Assembly: GCA_902806575.1 (NCBI GenBank)
Contig: CADCXD010000001.1
Span: 310,001 to 374,000, forward strand
Origin: Jackrogersella multiformis
Lineage: Eukaryota; Ascomycota; Sordariomycetes; Xylariales; Hypoxylaceae
Length of the DNA: 64,000 nucleotides
Direction: 5' to 3'
Under the pieces are notes generated by a model. The model had not been told where the DNA came from and ran no database searches. It saw only the letters and a program-made list of their open reading frames with translations. Positions 1 through 10,887 of this stretch are shown one piece after another; the first letter of the stretch is position 1, and every line of letters begins with the position of its first letter. Both the position numbers and the translations under genes were made by a program.

Positions 1-129
1 AGGGAAGCGGGAGTAGGCTCAAGGAGGCGAGGATGGATAGGATAGGTAGGTAGTGCAACATTTTATATATACTTATTGGTAGACAGATAGATAAACAGAG
101 AAACACAAAAACATAAACATAAACCAGAC

Positions 130-348
130 TCACAACGTATCCCTGTACGCCTGATCCGCCGCCATCCTCTGCTGCTTCTGCTGCTGCTGCTGCTGGTGCT
201 CTTCGAAGTTCGCAAACGACGAGGCCGAGGGCTTCGATGCGGTGCCGTGCTGGAACGAGGCCTGGCGTGACGGCGATGGTCGTATGTGCGACGGCGGGGT
301 TGGGTGGTAGTGGCTGAACGTTTCGAAGTGGTGGGCGGCGGTATCCAT
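130..348 (-). CDS. Small Gln-rich hypothetical protein (72 aa)
   Basis: I do not recognise the family. The product is 72 residues, rich in His, Ser and Pro in its first half, with a near-pure Gln run at about residues 51-60 and a short polar tail. Support for coding: the ATG sits in a good context (ACC before it, G after), codon third positions are mostly G or C as in the other genes here, and the frame is open to a TGA. It has no signal peptide and no membrane segment. A 26-bp GT-rich stretch lies just upstream of the start. It lies upstream of the RBR ligase gene on the same strand, about 480 bp beyond that gene's stop. It could be a small conserved Sordariomycete protein or the last exon of something longer off the window edge; no upstream exon is visible. 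Confidence 0.5.
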   Translation of the reverse strand: MDTAAHHFETFSHYHPTPPSHIRPSPSRQASFQHGTASKPSASSFANFEEHQQQQQQKQQRMAADQAYRDTL

Positions 349-832
349 GGTATTGATGAATTAGTGTGTGTGTGTGTATGTGGTATGTGATGTTTCCTGG
401 CTGAAGATATAGTAGTGATTTTATTTACGAGGTTATGGATTTCGATAATGTAGTTCGATGAGCGATTGTATCTTGTTATAAAAAGGCTGTGGCTTGAAGA
501 CCAAAGCCTCTACTCTTCCGAGAAGTAGAAATACAATTGGAAACATCAACTCATGCATTTATAGCACCTATATGTAGGTAGTCCTTCCACATAGATTTTG
601 TCGTTCTTTCCCTACTCACCCCTTTCCCTCCTTTCCCCCCTGAAGTATGTCATGTAGTTAAGGAAAGCCTGATACAGAGCCGTCATATATCGAAATATAC
701 ATATTATTCATATCGTAATGCCCTACCATGTGCGTGATAACGTTAATGACGTTATAATATATCGAAGGTATCATGAGTATGGCCAGACGTCCCCCAAGAA
801 CACACTACGCGAATGAGCCCGGAACTAGAAAC
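349..832. other. Intergenic, no gene seen
   Basis: This holds a GT-rich microsatellite at about 361-384 and otherwise AT-rich sequence. It probably contains the promoter of the small Gln-rich ORF and the 3' end of the RBR ligase transcript. No coding frame with gene-like codon use is visible. Confidence 0.6.
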
Positions 833-3319
833 TCATTTGGTAGGTATATCCATCTCGTATATCGAGTCGCCATCGAGCCCGCCATCCTCAAACCAAGCAT
901 CGACGTTCTCGCCATTCTCAATCTCATCGAGCTCCATATCGTTGAGCATACGCTCGCGCTCTTCGACCACGACGGTCACCCACCGGAGCTCAGCCGCTTT
1001 GCGCAACGTGAAGGCGTTCTGCTTTTCCCGTGTGCTCTCCATCAATCTGAGTTCCGCCGCCCCCGTGAGCTCCTTTTGAGTTCCTAGTTCCTCTTCTAAT
1101 TTCCAGTAGTAGTTTTCCAGTTCGTTATCCCTCCATTTCTCCCAATTCCTAAAACCATTGTCCATTTTACGCTTCAGCTCCTTCATGGAAGCCTCTACTT
1201 GGTTTTCGCTGTCCTGCTTTCGGGACCAGTATGCCTTCAGCTTGGCCCGGTACTGCTCTTCAATCTGGTACTCTTTGGCAACACGCGCCATATATTCCCT
1301 GTCGAATGCATTTTCCTGGTTGGAGAACTTGGTGTTCGCAGCAACAATTGAATTCTCCCAATCCTCCTTTCGCGTCTCCCGAAACTTTGCTAGTTCTGCG
1401 GCGCCTTGGTTCTCGAGTTCGGCCCCTTTCTCGCTGTGTTTGCGCTGTACAATACCTCGCTGAAGCCCATTTATATTTGCGAATACCCCTCGGAGTTCCT
1501 GAAATTTGACTTCTACGCCTCGTCGTCTCTCGCCCTCGCGTCTTATGCGCTCTTCAAGTTTTCTTGCCCGGCGTTCCTCGGCTAATCGCTCCTGTTCTTG
1601 TCGCAATAGCTCGGCCTTAAGCGCTTCTTCACGTTCGAACTCTTCCACTAACCGCAAAGCTTCCTGAATCTCGGCTTCTTCTTGATCATCTCTGTCCCGA
1701 CGAGCAAGGCGTCGATCTTCCGCTCCCTTTTTGACGGCGGCTAATTGTTCCATGCTGCAACTGCATGTTCGCCAGCGTGCCCCGCAGACATAGCAGAACT
1801 CGGCTCCGCATCGACATGTCATATGTTGGCATGCTTCTCTATGCTCGACGTATGCACTGAAACAACGAAAGTCAGTAATAACTTCTTCGGGTAAAGATTT
1901 TAGGGGATTTGGCCATATCTAAGTAGTGTCTGGCTCCAAAGACAGATCAAGAAGGGTAAAATAACTCTCGATGGTACATACTGGCAACCATAGCAGCGCT
2001 TCCATCCTTCCTCCTCTGCGAGCTCATCGGTTCTCATCATATCTCTATCTAGCGGGCACTCATCTCCCTTGTGCTCAGGTCCACGGCAAATGATGCATGT
2101 CCAGTGACCTACCGAACACCTTGCGATGTTGCGGGCGCGGTTGATCTCGTACGGCCGAATCCAGGTGCTGCAATTCGACTGGCTACAGTATATGCGCTCG
2201 CTGACCGGCAGGTTCCACTCGCCAGCTCTGTCGTGATACGTCTTTTTCAACTCGTCATCTATGTGAAGTATTATAGTGCCATAGGGGATAGGATTCAAGC
2301 AGCATTTGGGCGGCCATTGTTGCTCGTTCTCGCAGGTCGTGTATATGAGACGCAGGAAGCAAGGTTTACAATAGCTGTGACAAGGAACCTTGACCATCTC
2401 TTTAGGGCTGAAGTCATCCAGACAAGAGACGCATTCACTATATTAGTATCAGTATCACCCAGCCTAAATAGTGGGTCAGAATTTAGGGTGCCTACATTTC
2501 TGCATTATGGACCGAAGAAGTTGGGCTGCTATTGCTGTTTATTGACGTTGACGTTCTCTTCAAAACTCCAGACACGAGACGCCTCTTCGCCGCTTGGGTG
2601 CTCATTTCGAAGCTATTCCAAGATACATCATGTTTGTGGTGAGCTGCTCCAGTTGCACTCGATTCGCCTTTCTCTCCAATGTTGTTCAATCGGCGTAGGA
2701 GATTCATTAGCCTGCGCTTTTTCGATTTCGCTGGTCGTTCTGGCGCAAACTCGCCATTGGTATCTACGCCCATCCCAACCACAGCCGGCGTGTCGAGTAG
2801 TATGCTTCGATCGCTTGACTTCTCATCCAATGGCGATTTTGATGTTTCAGTGTCCTTGGGTTTCTCATTTTCTTGCCTAAACCTCTCCTCCCGTCTTAGT
2901 TTCTCGAGTTCCTCCTCTGTCTTCCTTCTCTCTTCTTCCTCGACTATTCGAGTCTTAACTCTATCAATGGACTCTTGTATAATTTGGGCAGTTATATTTG
3001 ATGTGGAACCCTCCAGGTTCTTGAGACCTTCAGGAGGCTCATAATGAGTCCAGTCGACGGTAACTTCGGTATTGGGTAAGCCGTTTGATACAGACTCACC
3101 GCCGTTGCTTACCATGAAAGCTTTTTCTTTGCCCTTCCATCTTGGAGGTTCCTCTTCACCTCCTTCAGGCTGTTGAACTAAAATGTCAGGAGCAACAGAA
3201 CCTTCCTCCGTCGCGGAGGAAGTGGACTCGACTCGCTGCATACGAAAACGAAAGAGAACCTGATGAGTTATTATGACTATCAGGATAATGAAGATTGTCA
3301 GATTCTCATCGAGGAACAT
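833..3319 (-). CDS. RBR-type (RING-IBR-RING) E3 ubiquitin ligase
   Basis: Three exons on the minus strand fit: 2496-3319, 1982-2437 and 833-1856, with GT-AG introns of 58 and 125 bp. They join in frame to 767 residues. RING1 begins at about Cys277 (ECVSCLDDF, then VPCHSYCKPC). An IBR cysteine cluster starts at about residue 359 (CSQSNC, GHWTCIICRG). RING2 starts at about Cys423 (RCYGCHAY, then ACQHMTCRCGAEFCYVCG). By analogy with HHARI and parkin, Cys436 in ACQHM is the expected ubiquitin-accepting cysteine. This is established RBR chemistry: ubiquitin passes from E2 to that Cys, then to substrate. A long charged coiled coil follows (about residues 490-600). Substrate is unknown. The N-terminal 27 residues are oddly hydrophobic; the true start may be the internal ATG at 3241, or an upstream exon may have been missed. 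Confidence 0.85.
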
Positions 3320-5437
3320 GTGAAGCTCTTCAGTGAGCGTGCTTCAGCCGCAGGATTCTCCCCACGTTTCGTATGGTCTGAAGCCTGATTGGCACAGTTG
3401 CTTTATTATAATTATGCAGGCTATGTGACACAACTTTGTATATGCATGAAAAACAAGACAACAAATGCTTGTCCTGCAGGAGAGGAATATAACAGGTAGA
3501 TAAAGAGAGAGGCAAGGCAGAAAGATACCCTACCTCGTGATCAAACAGCAAACTTTATGTATTCGATTTTCTAACTCACCTAGAAGGCTATTACCTATCT
3601 TACCTAAATACCTAAGTCTACGTAGGTAGGTAGGATTTAGACAGGGCTGAAGCTAGACCTTCTAACCTATCTGTTGATTCAGCCCTGATCACCGAACGTA
3701 GGCCGGAATTCCGCACCAGACGACTTCGCTACGCATTGACGAGGACGCTTGACAAAGCGGTCGACATTCGTACATATATACAATTAGCACTTGACATCAC
3801 CTTGGTTGGGTATCTCTAGCGAGAAGTCGACTAGGTGACTTGCGTGCGCCACTAGCAGCATCTGATTGGTAGGTGTCAAGGACATGCCTACATTTGACAA
3901 GCTGACTGGGTAGAGCTGGGCGGAGCAAGTTTCGTTCGCTTAGGCATTCCATCTGATACCTATCTACCTAAGGTAGGTATCCTAGGCTACCTACCCAAGT
4001 AGGCACCTAGGTAGGTTATGTAGAAGAAAGCCTCGTGCTGATCGAGCTGATCGAGCTAATCGTAGCTCGAGGCGTTTCGTGTGGAGAAACGCCCACGGTC
4101 GGCCGAATCTAGCGGTCGGTGTTAACATTTCAATTGGTACCCTACTAAGAATACAAGAATATTTCTTAGAATATTCTCACAAATAAGATAGTCTAGATAT
4201 TGGAATCTGAAAGATATTGGTATTTGAAGGAGTAAGAGTTGACCATAAGGACTTAGGTACAGACTAAAGATGTTTTATACCTGGTAGAAAGTTGTTGCAG
4301 CTGCCGTCGCAAATCTATCTACTGATAGGAGCTACATGTCCCTACCTCGTTATATCAAACGGCTAGGTTAGAGGCTAATTTAGCCCAACAGTTCCAAATT
4401 TAGTCATTCGCGTATTGTAGTACCTACCTAGGACCTAGGTAGGTACCCATAAGTGTAAAACGACGCTTCCAATTACGACACCGAGAGGTTATAAGTAGGT
4501 AGGAACATTTCAATATCAGGTGAGTTCGGGTTAATTAAGTAAGTTTACGCGGGGAGGAATCCGGAATATCGGATTTAACTTTAACTTTTCAAGGAGATAA
4601 GAAAATACTTAGATATCCCCCCGATCTGGCAATCTGCAGGACTCAAACTTATCCCCACGAGAATCGGGCGTCGTCGAGCGTAACATCACAGACTCGGTAC
4701 CGAGAAATAACGAAACAAGATGTGCCAGCAATCTCTCGCAATGCCTGATATAATTCCAAGTATAATAATAATATTATCTACCTATTAACCTAGACCTCTA
4801 GTTTCAGAGTGACTATGGGATGATAGGACTCGAGGCGTGGATGAGATGGCTACACCAATAGTCGCCGTTACTCATTACCGACCACATTAGCTGCTTAGGT
4901 ACCGGTAATACTTTCAATATCTGATAAGTCTTTAATGCCAATTCCAGATCCCTTGCATGAATATCGAACATCTTTATGTCACTCACAGCGCAAAAACCAG
5001 CTGGCGGACTTCAGATCTATAGACATTCGCCACGTCAGTCACGAGACTCAGATCGACCAAAAGGGGACAAACTACATGTACATATGTACAGCTCAAACCT
5101 GCTTGACAACTAGCATGACGTCACCTCCCACTTACAACCACTAATTAGAGGAGAGTATACTCCGTACGTGTCTATCTATCAAAGATATCAAAGAAGGTAC
5201 GATTCGAGGGTTCCTCGAGGCCCCTTTAAAACATAGTTGGAACTGTTCGACCTTGATCGATTCTAGTCTCTTCAACTACTACAACAACAACAACAACAAC
5301 AACTACTACTACTACTACAAGATATTATATTGTATTATATTATATTCTAGTTAATATTTATAATACCAATACCAATATAATACATACCAATTGCAACAAT
5401 CCCTACCTGTTTCTTACCCCCCTACCTAAAGCCAAAC
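3320..5437. other. Intergenic, AT-rich with AGGTA-type repeats
   Basis: No gene is visible. The stretch is AT-rich and carries dense TAGG/CCTA motifs at about 3615-3640, 3958-4016 and 4421-4446, including ACCTAGGT at 4005-4012 and 4433-4440. The last 200 bp is the promoter and leader of the small basic protein gene. Short ORFs here have no gene-like codon use. Confidence 0.6.
5281..5318 (+). repeat. ACA/ACT trinucleotide repeat in 5' leader
   Basis: About seven ACA units run straight into about five ACT units, followed by AT-rich DNA. It lies about 120 bp before the start codon of the basic protein gene, so it is probably in the 5' UTR or core promoter. Confidence 0.8.
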
Positions 5438-5875
5438 ATGCCTTCCACACGAGCCTCGACCGGCCACTCCAAGCCGCGCGTGCACCTATCCGTGTCCACG
5501 GAGCCAGAGCACAAGCGCGCATCCAAGAAGTACTCCACGGGCACTACCACCACTACCGCCCGCCGCCACCATCACACCGGCGCCGGCGTCACCAAGCAGC
5601 CCGCCGCCCACCACAAGCGCAAGCCGCACCTCAGCGACAAGATCGCCGGCGCCGCCGAGAAGCTGGTGGGCAAGGTGACGCGGCGGCCCGGCAAGAAGGC
5701 CGCCGGCACGCGCAAGATGCGCGGCACCGACGGAAGGGCAGCCGAGCCAAGAGGATCTAACATGCCCTGGTCCGAGTGCCTAATAGGTCGATATGAGGTT
5801 ATTTGGGTTGTTTGTGTAATGCTTCGGAAACGCGGATGGTTATGTGTATGGCGAGCTATTCACGATGCTAGATGA
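5438..5875 (+). CDS. Small basic protein, 3' end probably frameshifted
   Basis: The open frame gives 145 residues. Residues 1-100 are strongly basic and look like real coding DNA: GC-rich, rich in Arg, Lys and His, with an amphipathic segment (HLSDKIAGAAEKLVGKV) and then RRPGKKAAGTRKMRGTDG. After this the composition changes abruptly to hydrophobic, Trp-rich residues encoded by AT-richer DNA, which looks like untranslated sequence read through. Shifting frame at about 5735 gives GSRAKRI and a TAA at 5760, a natural basic tail, for a product of about 108 residues. One missing base near 5735 would explain this. I do not recognise a named family; the basic, Gly-containing make-up suggests a nucleic-acid or acidic-surface binder, but that is inference only. 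Confidence 0.6.
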   Translation: MPSTRASTGHSKPRVHLSVSTEPEHKRASKKYSTGTTTTTARRHHHTGAGVTKQPAAHHKRKPHLSDKIAGAAEKLVGKVTRRPGKKAAGTRKMRGTDGRAAEPRGSNMPWSECLIGRYEVIWVVCVMLRKRGWLCVWRAIHDAR

Positions 5876-8808
5876 CGGACTCGCGGCTATTTTGCCGGGT
5901 ATACACTGGGGATATATATAAATATATGTTGATGGGCGCCTGGGTATAACGTCGTTTACTGCGAGGGAACGCTACGTCTTAATTATGACTATACTGGGCG
6001 GCGTATACGTTAAACTGGTATATTTGGGATTGGTTGGGGTTATCATGCCGAGACTAGTATTTGCCTTTAGTTTCCAGTATAAAATATGAATTATATCTGT
6101 ATAGTTGCGATTCGGTAGTCTTACCTCGCTTTCGTCTCATATACCTAGCGCCTCCTCACCGGTTGTTGCCGACCATAGTAAGGTTTTAAGGACTGCCACC
6201 GACAACGGGGTCCTTTACTATCACAATTATTTAACCGTTTGGTGCGGAGTTCAAAAAACAGTATGATTAGGAGGTATGTAAGACAGTGTTGAGCGAATAG
6301 TCGACTTACACTGTATGAATCTCCTATTGCAATTTCTCTCGTAGATACTTTCCGCTTTGCTCTAGCTGCTATATCGTACCCTCGTAAATATCACCAGGCC
6401 AGAATTAATGGTGAAATTGAAATACCTATGAGCGGAATTTACATTAGAAACCCGCTGTTTCTCTGTCAGAAGTATATAGGCCTGCTGTTGTTGTCCTCGG
6501 GTTGAATCAGGGAGAACTTTTTATAACAGAGGGTATTGTTCATCTTCAAGCGTCGAGAAGTATATAAGTTCTCTATTCTGACCGGCTGCTCCTATTTTCA
6601 CCTTGGTGTCTTCTGGGTTTTCTTTTGTTAGGAGATAAATTTAGTTCAAATTTCTCATATCACTTCTCTCACTGTATACCGGTACCTAGGTAGGTAGATA
6701 ATCAGGATTACTCGCCCATATGAACTCTTCGCCTAAACACCTAGCTATATATAACTCAGTATTATACTCTGAAAGATGTAATATGGTATCACTCCATCTT
6801 AATAGAAGAATTGACAAAGGTCCAGCTGACTTGACTAACTCATGTTGGTCATCTTCCAGCCCCTTTTTCCTGTATTCAAAACAGAGCTTCATTTGAATAC
6901 ACGAGCCTAAATAACTCCTACATGTATCCCAGAAACCTCATATGTGTCATATAATAGAAGTTGCAAACCCAAACCCGATCACTGACCCCAAACAGTAATT
7001 CTTTATGAGGGCAAACCCCCTTGGTCATCACAATCAACCATCCTCAGACTCATACCTACTTAGGTACCTAACTCAGGATCACCCATTCCGTGATTCTTGC
7101 GCACCAGTTGCACCTACCATTGTTAAAATTCGATTTTCCATTTGCAGAAGCGTTATTTCACGGGTACCCGACTCCCCAATTTTGAGTTGAGTCTGTCTAC
7201 CTTTGAACCATCATCTCAAGCACAACATTGCCAACCTACAACCAGTCAATTCCCCTTTCCTAAACCCAAGACAGTTAGCACACCTGGGACCGAAGCTTCC
7301 ATAATAGGTACATCCCACAGCCTTGTGATCGGTACATACGCCCCACATCCCTAGGATTGAGGATTGAAAATTGAAGCCTCAAGCACCAATAAGCGATCTA
7401 CCCCTTTTATATGGAAACCACTTAGACCTAGTTAGAGGAGCTACTTCATATTGCAACTGGTACTTATACATACGAACCCCTCATAAGTATACATGAGGTA
7501 AATACATAGGTACAGATAGAATATCGGTCTGTTGCTAGCACCCAATTAGCACTGGCTAAGTATTCTTCTGGGGGCAATGACTGACCTTAGCTCTAGTAGC
7601 TAGCACTGTGTAGAGGAAAACATCTGTGATAGTACCGTCCTAATGACCAAATTCCGATCATATCTCATCAGATAAACCATCATACGAAGTAAACTGTATG
7701 GCTTGGGAGCGAATCTTGTAAGTGATCTTGATCCCGAGTATGACTCTCTTTCATGCCTCCATCATCTTGATTATCTCCATCGACTTCTTTGCCCATCTCA
7801 GTTCGAAGACTCAAATGAATCTTCCTGTCGCTCTACTTACCCTGAGATCTGTAAACAGAAAATGCTCCTAGTTACTTCCTCTGTACCACGGTTGTAAAGA
7901 CCAGGAATTTACCGTGCCATTTCCAGCAATCCGGTCCTCTATTACCAGTTAGTCACTACCTTGGTTGAAAATATTGCAGCACTGAGAATCCTCCTATCTT
8001 GTGACTAATCCATGTTTCCCCCGGCTCTGGCCATCCTCAGCCCCAAGCGTCAAGGTACCCATAATACTGCCGTATTCGGCAGTTACGCGAAGGCAAGGCA
8101 AGTAGCAACTCATTCCGATATACGCAAGAGAAGGAGACGGATGGAGCTGTCGCTACAGCCGCACGTAGAGCGAGCACCTGCCCCGGCGGTAGAAGTAACG
8201 GTGTTTGCAACTCGTGTCATTTCCTTTCTTCCTTCCAACCTTGACTCGGGTACGGCTATCCTGTGTGCCTCGTTTCTACACAAGTGGAAGGCAGGCTCCT
8301 TCCCCTAACGGCGACGAAGTTGTAGATGTTCTGACTCTTCGGCTGGCTGACCTTTTGCTTCTAGGCAAACCTTTGCCAGCAGTTTACTATTTATCCAACG
8401 CTTCCAATCAACTCCCAGCTGTCAAATATCTTTCCCTCAAACAACCTACTCACGTTAGCATCGATAAATCCAAGCCTTCCTAGTTCCTCTTCGGATTTAC
8501 CGTCTTCTCAAACTAATATTTCCTTCCAACTTTCACTCATAGAGTTGCCAACACCTTAACTGATTAATACCCAACATACGCGTGTCCCAAGGCATTCGGT
8601 CAGTGAAGAGACATCGCAACATACAGCAGCAGTCATCCTCAAGATCGGCCCACAGGTACTGAGCATCTGGTATCCCGGCCCAAGTCGCCTACGCTCTCTT
8701 CTCTTCCCTAAGCTAGGCCAAGTCAACTCAAACCAGAGCACCCCAAGCACCCCAACTTCCCAAGCCAGCCAGCCACCACTCACCCACTCACCCAGCCAGC
8801 CAGTCACG
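5876..8808. other. Long intergenic stretch, no convincing gene
   Basis: About 2.9 kb of mixed AT-rich sequence with only short ORFs of atypical codon use. One ACCTAGGT palindrome lies at 6684-6691. The last 300 bp is pyrimidine-rich (repeats of CCAGCCAGC and CACTCACC) and is the likely promoter and leader of the Cys-rich gene that follows. Confidence 0.55.
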
Positions 8809-10328
8809 ATGTGCTTCATCGAGTACCTGGGCTACACGTGCGGGCACACGAGCGTGCCGGTGAAGCGGCCGTGCCCGCTGACGACGCAGCTGCACAGCAA
8901 CCCCAGCTGCCCGCGGCCGGCGGCGCGGCCGCTGCTGGCCTTGACCATGTGCCCGGCGTGCGCGCGCATCCTGCACGGCCGCTGGTCGACATCGTCGTGC
9001 ACGAGCACCGCTTCATGCACGAGCGCGGCGCCTGCCGCTGCGACGTGCGCTTCCCGTACCTGCAGCAGCCGCGCGTCGTCGCCCCGCAGGAGGTCGCGCG
9101 CGAGGGGGAGGAGGGGGGAGGTGTAGGTGGGGGCGAGGGTGAGGGTGAGCAGCAGCTGCCTGCTGGCGCTCGGAACGGCCGCGGCGGGTACGCGGAGGCG
9201 ATGGCGGGCGTGGGGGAGATGATGGGTAAGATAGGCTTGTCTTCCGTCGGCGCGGCAGCACCAGGCACCAGCCCCGAGACCGCGCAGCCGGCGCCCGGAA
9301 AATTCAGCTTCTCCGCCTCAGCCGCAGCCTTCACGCCCGCCGCCATCCCCAGCACCTTAGCGCCGATCGCGGAGGCGCCTCCTAGCGGCGGCACCGCGTC
9401 TTCGCAGCCGATCGGCAAGCAGCGCGGCGGCAAGAAGGCTCGCGGCGGCCACCGCAAGAACCCGTACCAGCGCAGCAGCCCGCGGCCCGCCAAGCTGGCG
9501 CCGCTGTTCGAGGCGCGGGAGGGCAAGGGCAAGAAGCTGGAGGTGGCGGTGCGCATGTCGAGCCAGTACGGCGCGGAGTGGGTGCAGGACCACGGCGAGC
9601 GGCACCGCGCCGGGCGCTGCGCGTGCGAGGTCCGGTTCGACAAGTATCCCGCGCAGTACATGCGCATGCTCGAGGAGGCTGGCGGGGAGTCGGGGTTCGG
9701 TGCTGTCGGCGGCGACGACTACTACAACAACAACAACTACAGCAGCAGCAGTAGTATCAGGAACAACAACGAGTCAGGTTGGTACCGTTCTGACGGCGGC
9801 CCTGGACATTCCCAAGCAGCCCGCGCAGGACTCCCCCTCTCGCACAGCACCAGCGACCTGCCCAGCCTCGGCACCACCCCCACACCAGCCCAGCACAGGA
9901 CCCCCAACGCCCCAAGCGCATCGCCCAGCCCCTCAGCCGGCGCGCAGCAACCGCAACCTCGAGCAGCAGAAGCAGACGCAGCAACGGGCCCGCGCGCCGC
10001 GCACCTATGGCACACCACACCCAACCACACGACGCCGACCCAAGCGCCGCTCGGTCCCGCCACGGCCTTCGGCGTGCCGGCGCGGTGGGCGTGCAGCCCG
10101 CGCGACACAGCGGGCTACGCCTTCGCGCGACCCGACGCGGCGGCGCCTGCGCCTGCGCCGCGCCCAGTCGACATGCAGACGGTGGCGTACGACATGGCGT
10201 CCGAGACGCCCATCGCGGCGCTGCCGCTGGGCGCGGGCCCCGAGGGCGACGCGCACATGCCGCCGTTCGAGGACTGCGAGCTGTACTACCCCAAGCTGCC
10301 GCGGGGCTGCCGGCCCGCGTCGCGCTGA
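8809..10328 (+). pseudogene. Cys/His-rich hypothetical protein broken by a one-base frameshift
   Basis: The natural start is the ATG at 8809 (MCFIEYLGYTCGHTSV), giving Cys-rich sequence through HGRW at about 8985. From there the coding frame jumps to the next frame (VDIVVHEHRF) and stays open to the TGA at 10328. Inserting one G in CGCTGGTCGAC would join them into a 506-residue protein. The deduced protein has an N-terminal Cys/His zone (CGHTS, CPACARILHGRW, then HERGACRCDVRF), a low-complexity middle, and a second copy of the same motif near residue 265 (HRAGRCACEVRF). It ends in a conserved-looking acidic/aromatic tail (EDCELYYPKLPRG). GC content is far above the flanks. No intron can fix the junction, so it is either a real lesion or a consensus error. 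Function is unknown; metal binding is plausible from the Cys/His pattern. Confidence 0.65.
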
Positions 10329-10887
10329 CGCGGTGGGGAGGGGCAAGCTGGGCCCCAGGAGGGTTCGAAAGGGCGACGGCGAGGCAGACAAAGACAGGAA
10401 CGAAGCAAAATCGGAGCGCTATCGAGGGCCGGCAATACCCAGAGCGGCGGGGCGGGGAGAGAAGGAAAGGGAAGGGAAAAGAAGGACGTGAACGGACTCA
10501 CCTAGCTGGCCGAAAAGGGTGAGGAATATTGAGAAAAGAAATAAAAAAGCCGCCCACAAAAAAAAGGGGAACGAGGAATGATCGCAAATACTCATTTGAC
10601 TTGACTAACTAGCAGCATCAGCCGGACACCAAAAGTGGACCGGGGAAGCTTTGACAAGGAGGAATGAACTATGTAACAAAAACTCGAGAAAAAAAACATC
10701 TCATGGCTTTTGCAAAGTTCGTATTTACTGACGCGTCACGGCGCGTCGATGCTAGATGCATTACCTCTTCGGCGCGTTGTGGCCCCTGACGACTATCATA
10801 CATGATACTCGACATATGAAAGTGAGTTCTAAGGTCCACACCATCCCTTTTGAAGTTTATTGGAATTAGCCTACCCGATCAAGGCTA
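10329..10887. other. Intergenic between convergent genes
   Basis: Lies between the ends of the Cys-rich gene and the complex I gene. It holds G-rich 3' UTR-like sequence, then A-rich runs (about 10540-10570). No gene is seen. Confidence 0.6.

Noticed and set aside
4634..4655. Possible tRNA B-box (GTTTGAGTCC on the minus strand)
   Set aside because: No matching A-box or cloverleaf upstream.
8816..9667. 283-aa minus-strand ORF
   Set aside because: Antisense shadow of the Cys-rich gene; the GC-rich DNA keeps several frames open.
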